NCBI GenBank assembly: GCA_964602735.1
Contig: CAZRRV010000057.1
Location: forward strand, 1 to 7,642
Length of the DNA: 7,642 nt
From: CAZRRV01 sp964602735
Lineage (GTDB): Bacteria; Bacillota; Clostridia; Oscillospirales; Acutalibacteraceae
Direction: 5' to 3'
The translations under genes and the position numbers were made by a program. Of the stretch, positions 7,292 through 7,642 are shown piece by piece. The stretch's first letter is position 1; the number at the start of each line of letters is the position of its first letter. Under the pieces are notes generated by a model. The model was not told the DNA's origin. It did not search any database and saw only the letters and a program-made list of their open reading frames with translations.

Positions 7292-7453
7292 CTATTCGGC
7301 CGTCTCCGCTCCGCTTTTAGCCTCGCACGGCTGGTTGGCGATGCCGCAGCTTGTTTTGCACGCCGACTGGCAGGACGTCTGGCACTCGCCGCATCCTCCG
7401 TTTTTCGCGCTTTCGCAAAAATCGCGCGTCTGCAATGTAACGATATGTTTCAT
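7292..7453 (-). CDS. scfA: SCIFF ranthipeptide precursor (six-cysteine peptide, with a seventh Cys)
   Basis: This 53-residue RiPP precursor is unmistakable from MKHIVTLQT at the start and GGCGECQTSCQSACKTSC at 19-36. The canonical six cysteines are C21, C24, C28, C32, C36 and C43; C13 in the leader is an extra one. In characterised SCIFF peptides, as I recall them, the maturase links Cys32 to Thr37; here residue 37 is Gly (SCGIANQPC). The tail beyond C43 (EAKSGAETAE) is acidic and polar. The mature product's role is not established here; quorum-sensing or metabolic roles have been proposed for ranthipeptides in some clostridia. The start at 7453 is supported by AAGGAG 10 nt upstream. The frame is open to an ATG at 7618, but that lies upstream of the predicted transcription start. 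The gene ends with TAG, the only amber stop among the genes here, directly followed by scfB. Confidence 0.95.
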   Translation of the reverse strand: MKHIVTLQTRDFCESAKNGGCGECQTSCQSACKTSCGIANQPCEAKSGAETAE

Positions 7454-7579
7454 AACCGAATCTCTCCTTTTTTTGAATTTACGGCGGCGCCGCGGCGAAC
7501 GCTTCCGGGCGTTGCGGAATAGCCCCGCGAACCCGTGCGGAACGCTCTCGCAAGCCGGTGCGCCGCTGCCGTCCGAACC
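7454..7579 (-). promoter_or_regulatory. Approximately 125-nt scfA leader with hairpins
   Basis: Between the predicted transcription start (near 7579) and the scfA ATG lies an unusually long, GC-rich leader. It includes an AACGC/GCGTT hairpin with a 6-nt loop (7498-7502/7509-7513) and overlapping palindromes GCGGCGCCGC (7484-7493) and CGCCGCGGCG (7488-7497). An A-rich stretch with the ribosome binding site follows. I recognise no known riboswitch or T-box. Confidence 0.4.
7464..7469 (-). promoter_or_regulatory. Strong Shine-Dalgarno site for scfA
   Basis: AAGGAG on the - strand lies 10 nt before the ATG at 7453, in an A-rich context that should be unstructured. It is the best ribosome binding site in the operon, as expected for a precursor peptide needed in excess over its enzyme, and it fixes the scfA start. 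Confidence 0.8.
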
Positions 7580-7585
7580 GTAAAC

Positions 7586-7614
7586 AGTATAACAAAATTT
7601 TCCCGTCAAGTCAA
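7586..7614 (-). promoter_or_regulatory. Near-consensus sigma-A promoter of the scf operon
   Basis: On the - strand TTGACT (7614-7609) and TATACT (7591-7586) are separated by exactly 17 bp, with five of six consensus matches in each hexamer. The predicted transcription start is near 7579. A second TATAAT lies at 7622-7617, just upstream; its -35 region would fall at the window edge, so a tandem promoter cannot be judged. Confidence 0.75.
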
Positions 7615-7642
7615 GCATTATACCGCCGCGGCGGGCACTGCC

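Noticed and set aside
7454..7618. In-frame N-terminal extension of scfA starting at 7618
   Set aside because: That ATG is upstream of the predicted transcription start and the canonical SCIFF start MKHI at 7453 has a strong ribosome binding site.

Overview
The window looks like chromosomal DNA of a GC-rich, anaerobic member of the Clostridia (Firmicutes). The strongest evidence is a SCIFF ranthipeptide precursor with its dedicated radical SAM/SPASM maturase, a pair essentially confined to Clostridia. A single-chain dimeric-type glycyl-tRNA synthetase, a GH25/SH3 cell-wall hydrolase and a clostridial-style family 2 glycosyltransferase fit this. I see no transposase, integrase, phage gene, CRISPR array, tRNA or rRNA.

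Layout: two gene blocks converge on a non-coding stretch of about 300 bp. On the + strand, an extended -10 promoter (34-62) precedes a family 2 glycosyltransferase (133-1185), a predicted lipoprotein GH25 muramidase with three C-terminal SH3 repeats (1232-2851), and glycyl-tRNA synthetase (2868-4241). The gaps are 46 and 16 bp, so one transcript is likely. On the - strand, a near-consensus promoter (7586-7614) and a leader of about 125 nt precede the SCIFF precursor scfA (7292-7453), its maturase scfB (5909-7291) and a short-form ornithine/lysine/arginine decarboxylase-like PLP enzyme (4539-5912). The scfA amber stop directly abuts the scfB ATG, and the scfB stop overlaps the decarboxylase GTG start by 4 nt. 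These three genes are therefore almost certainly one translationally coupled operon.

The convergent gap (4242-4538) has a GC hairpin suited to ending the - strand operon, a weaker hairpin plus T-run for the + strand operon, and a distant inverted repeat that could close a multi-branched RNA.

Functionally, the + block is cell envelope (glycosyl transfer, peptidoglycan cleavage) plus translation. The - block makes a thioether-cross-linked peptide: ScfB should bind the ScfA leader through its N-terminal recognition domain and link Cys sulfurs to acceptor residues in the core. The most interesting observations are in this operon. The position that is the Thr acceptor in characterised SCIFF peptides (37) is Gly here; the precursor has a seventh cysteine; precursor and maturase are in the same frame separated by one UAG; and a PLP decarboxylase is coupled to the maturase. 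The family itself is known, so I do not claim a new system, but this may be a variant with altered cross-link chemistry.
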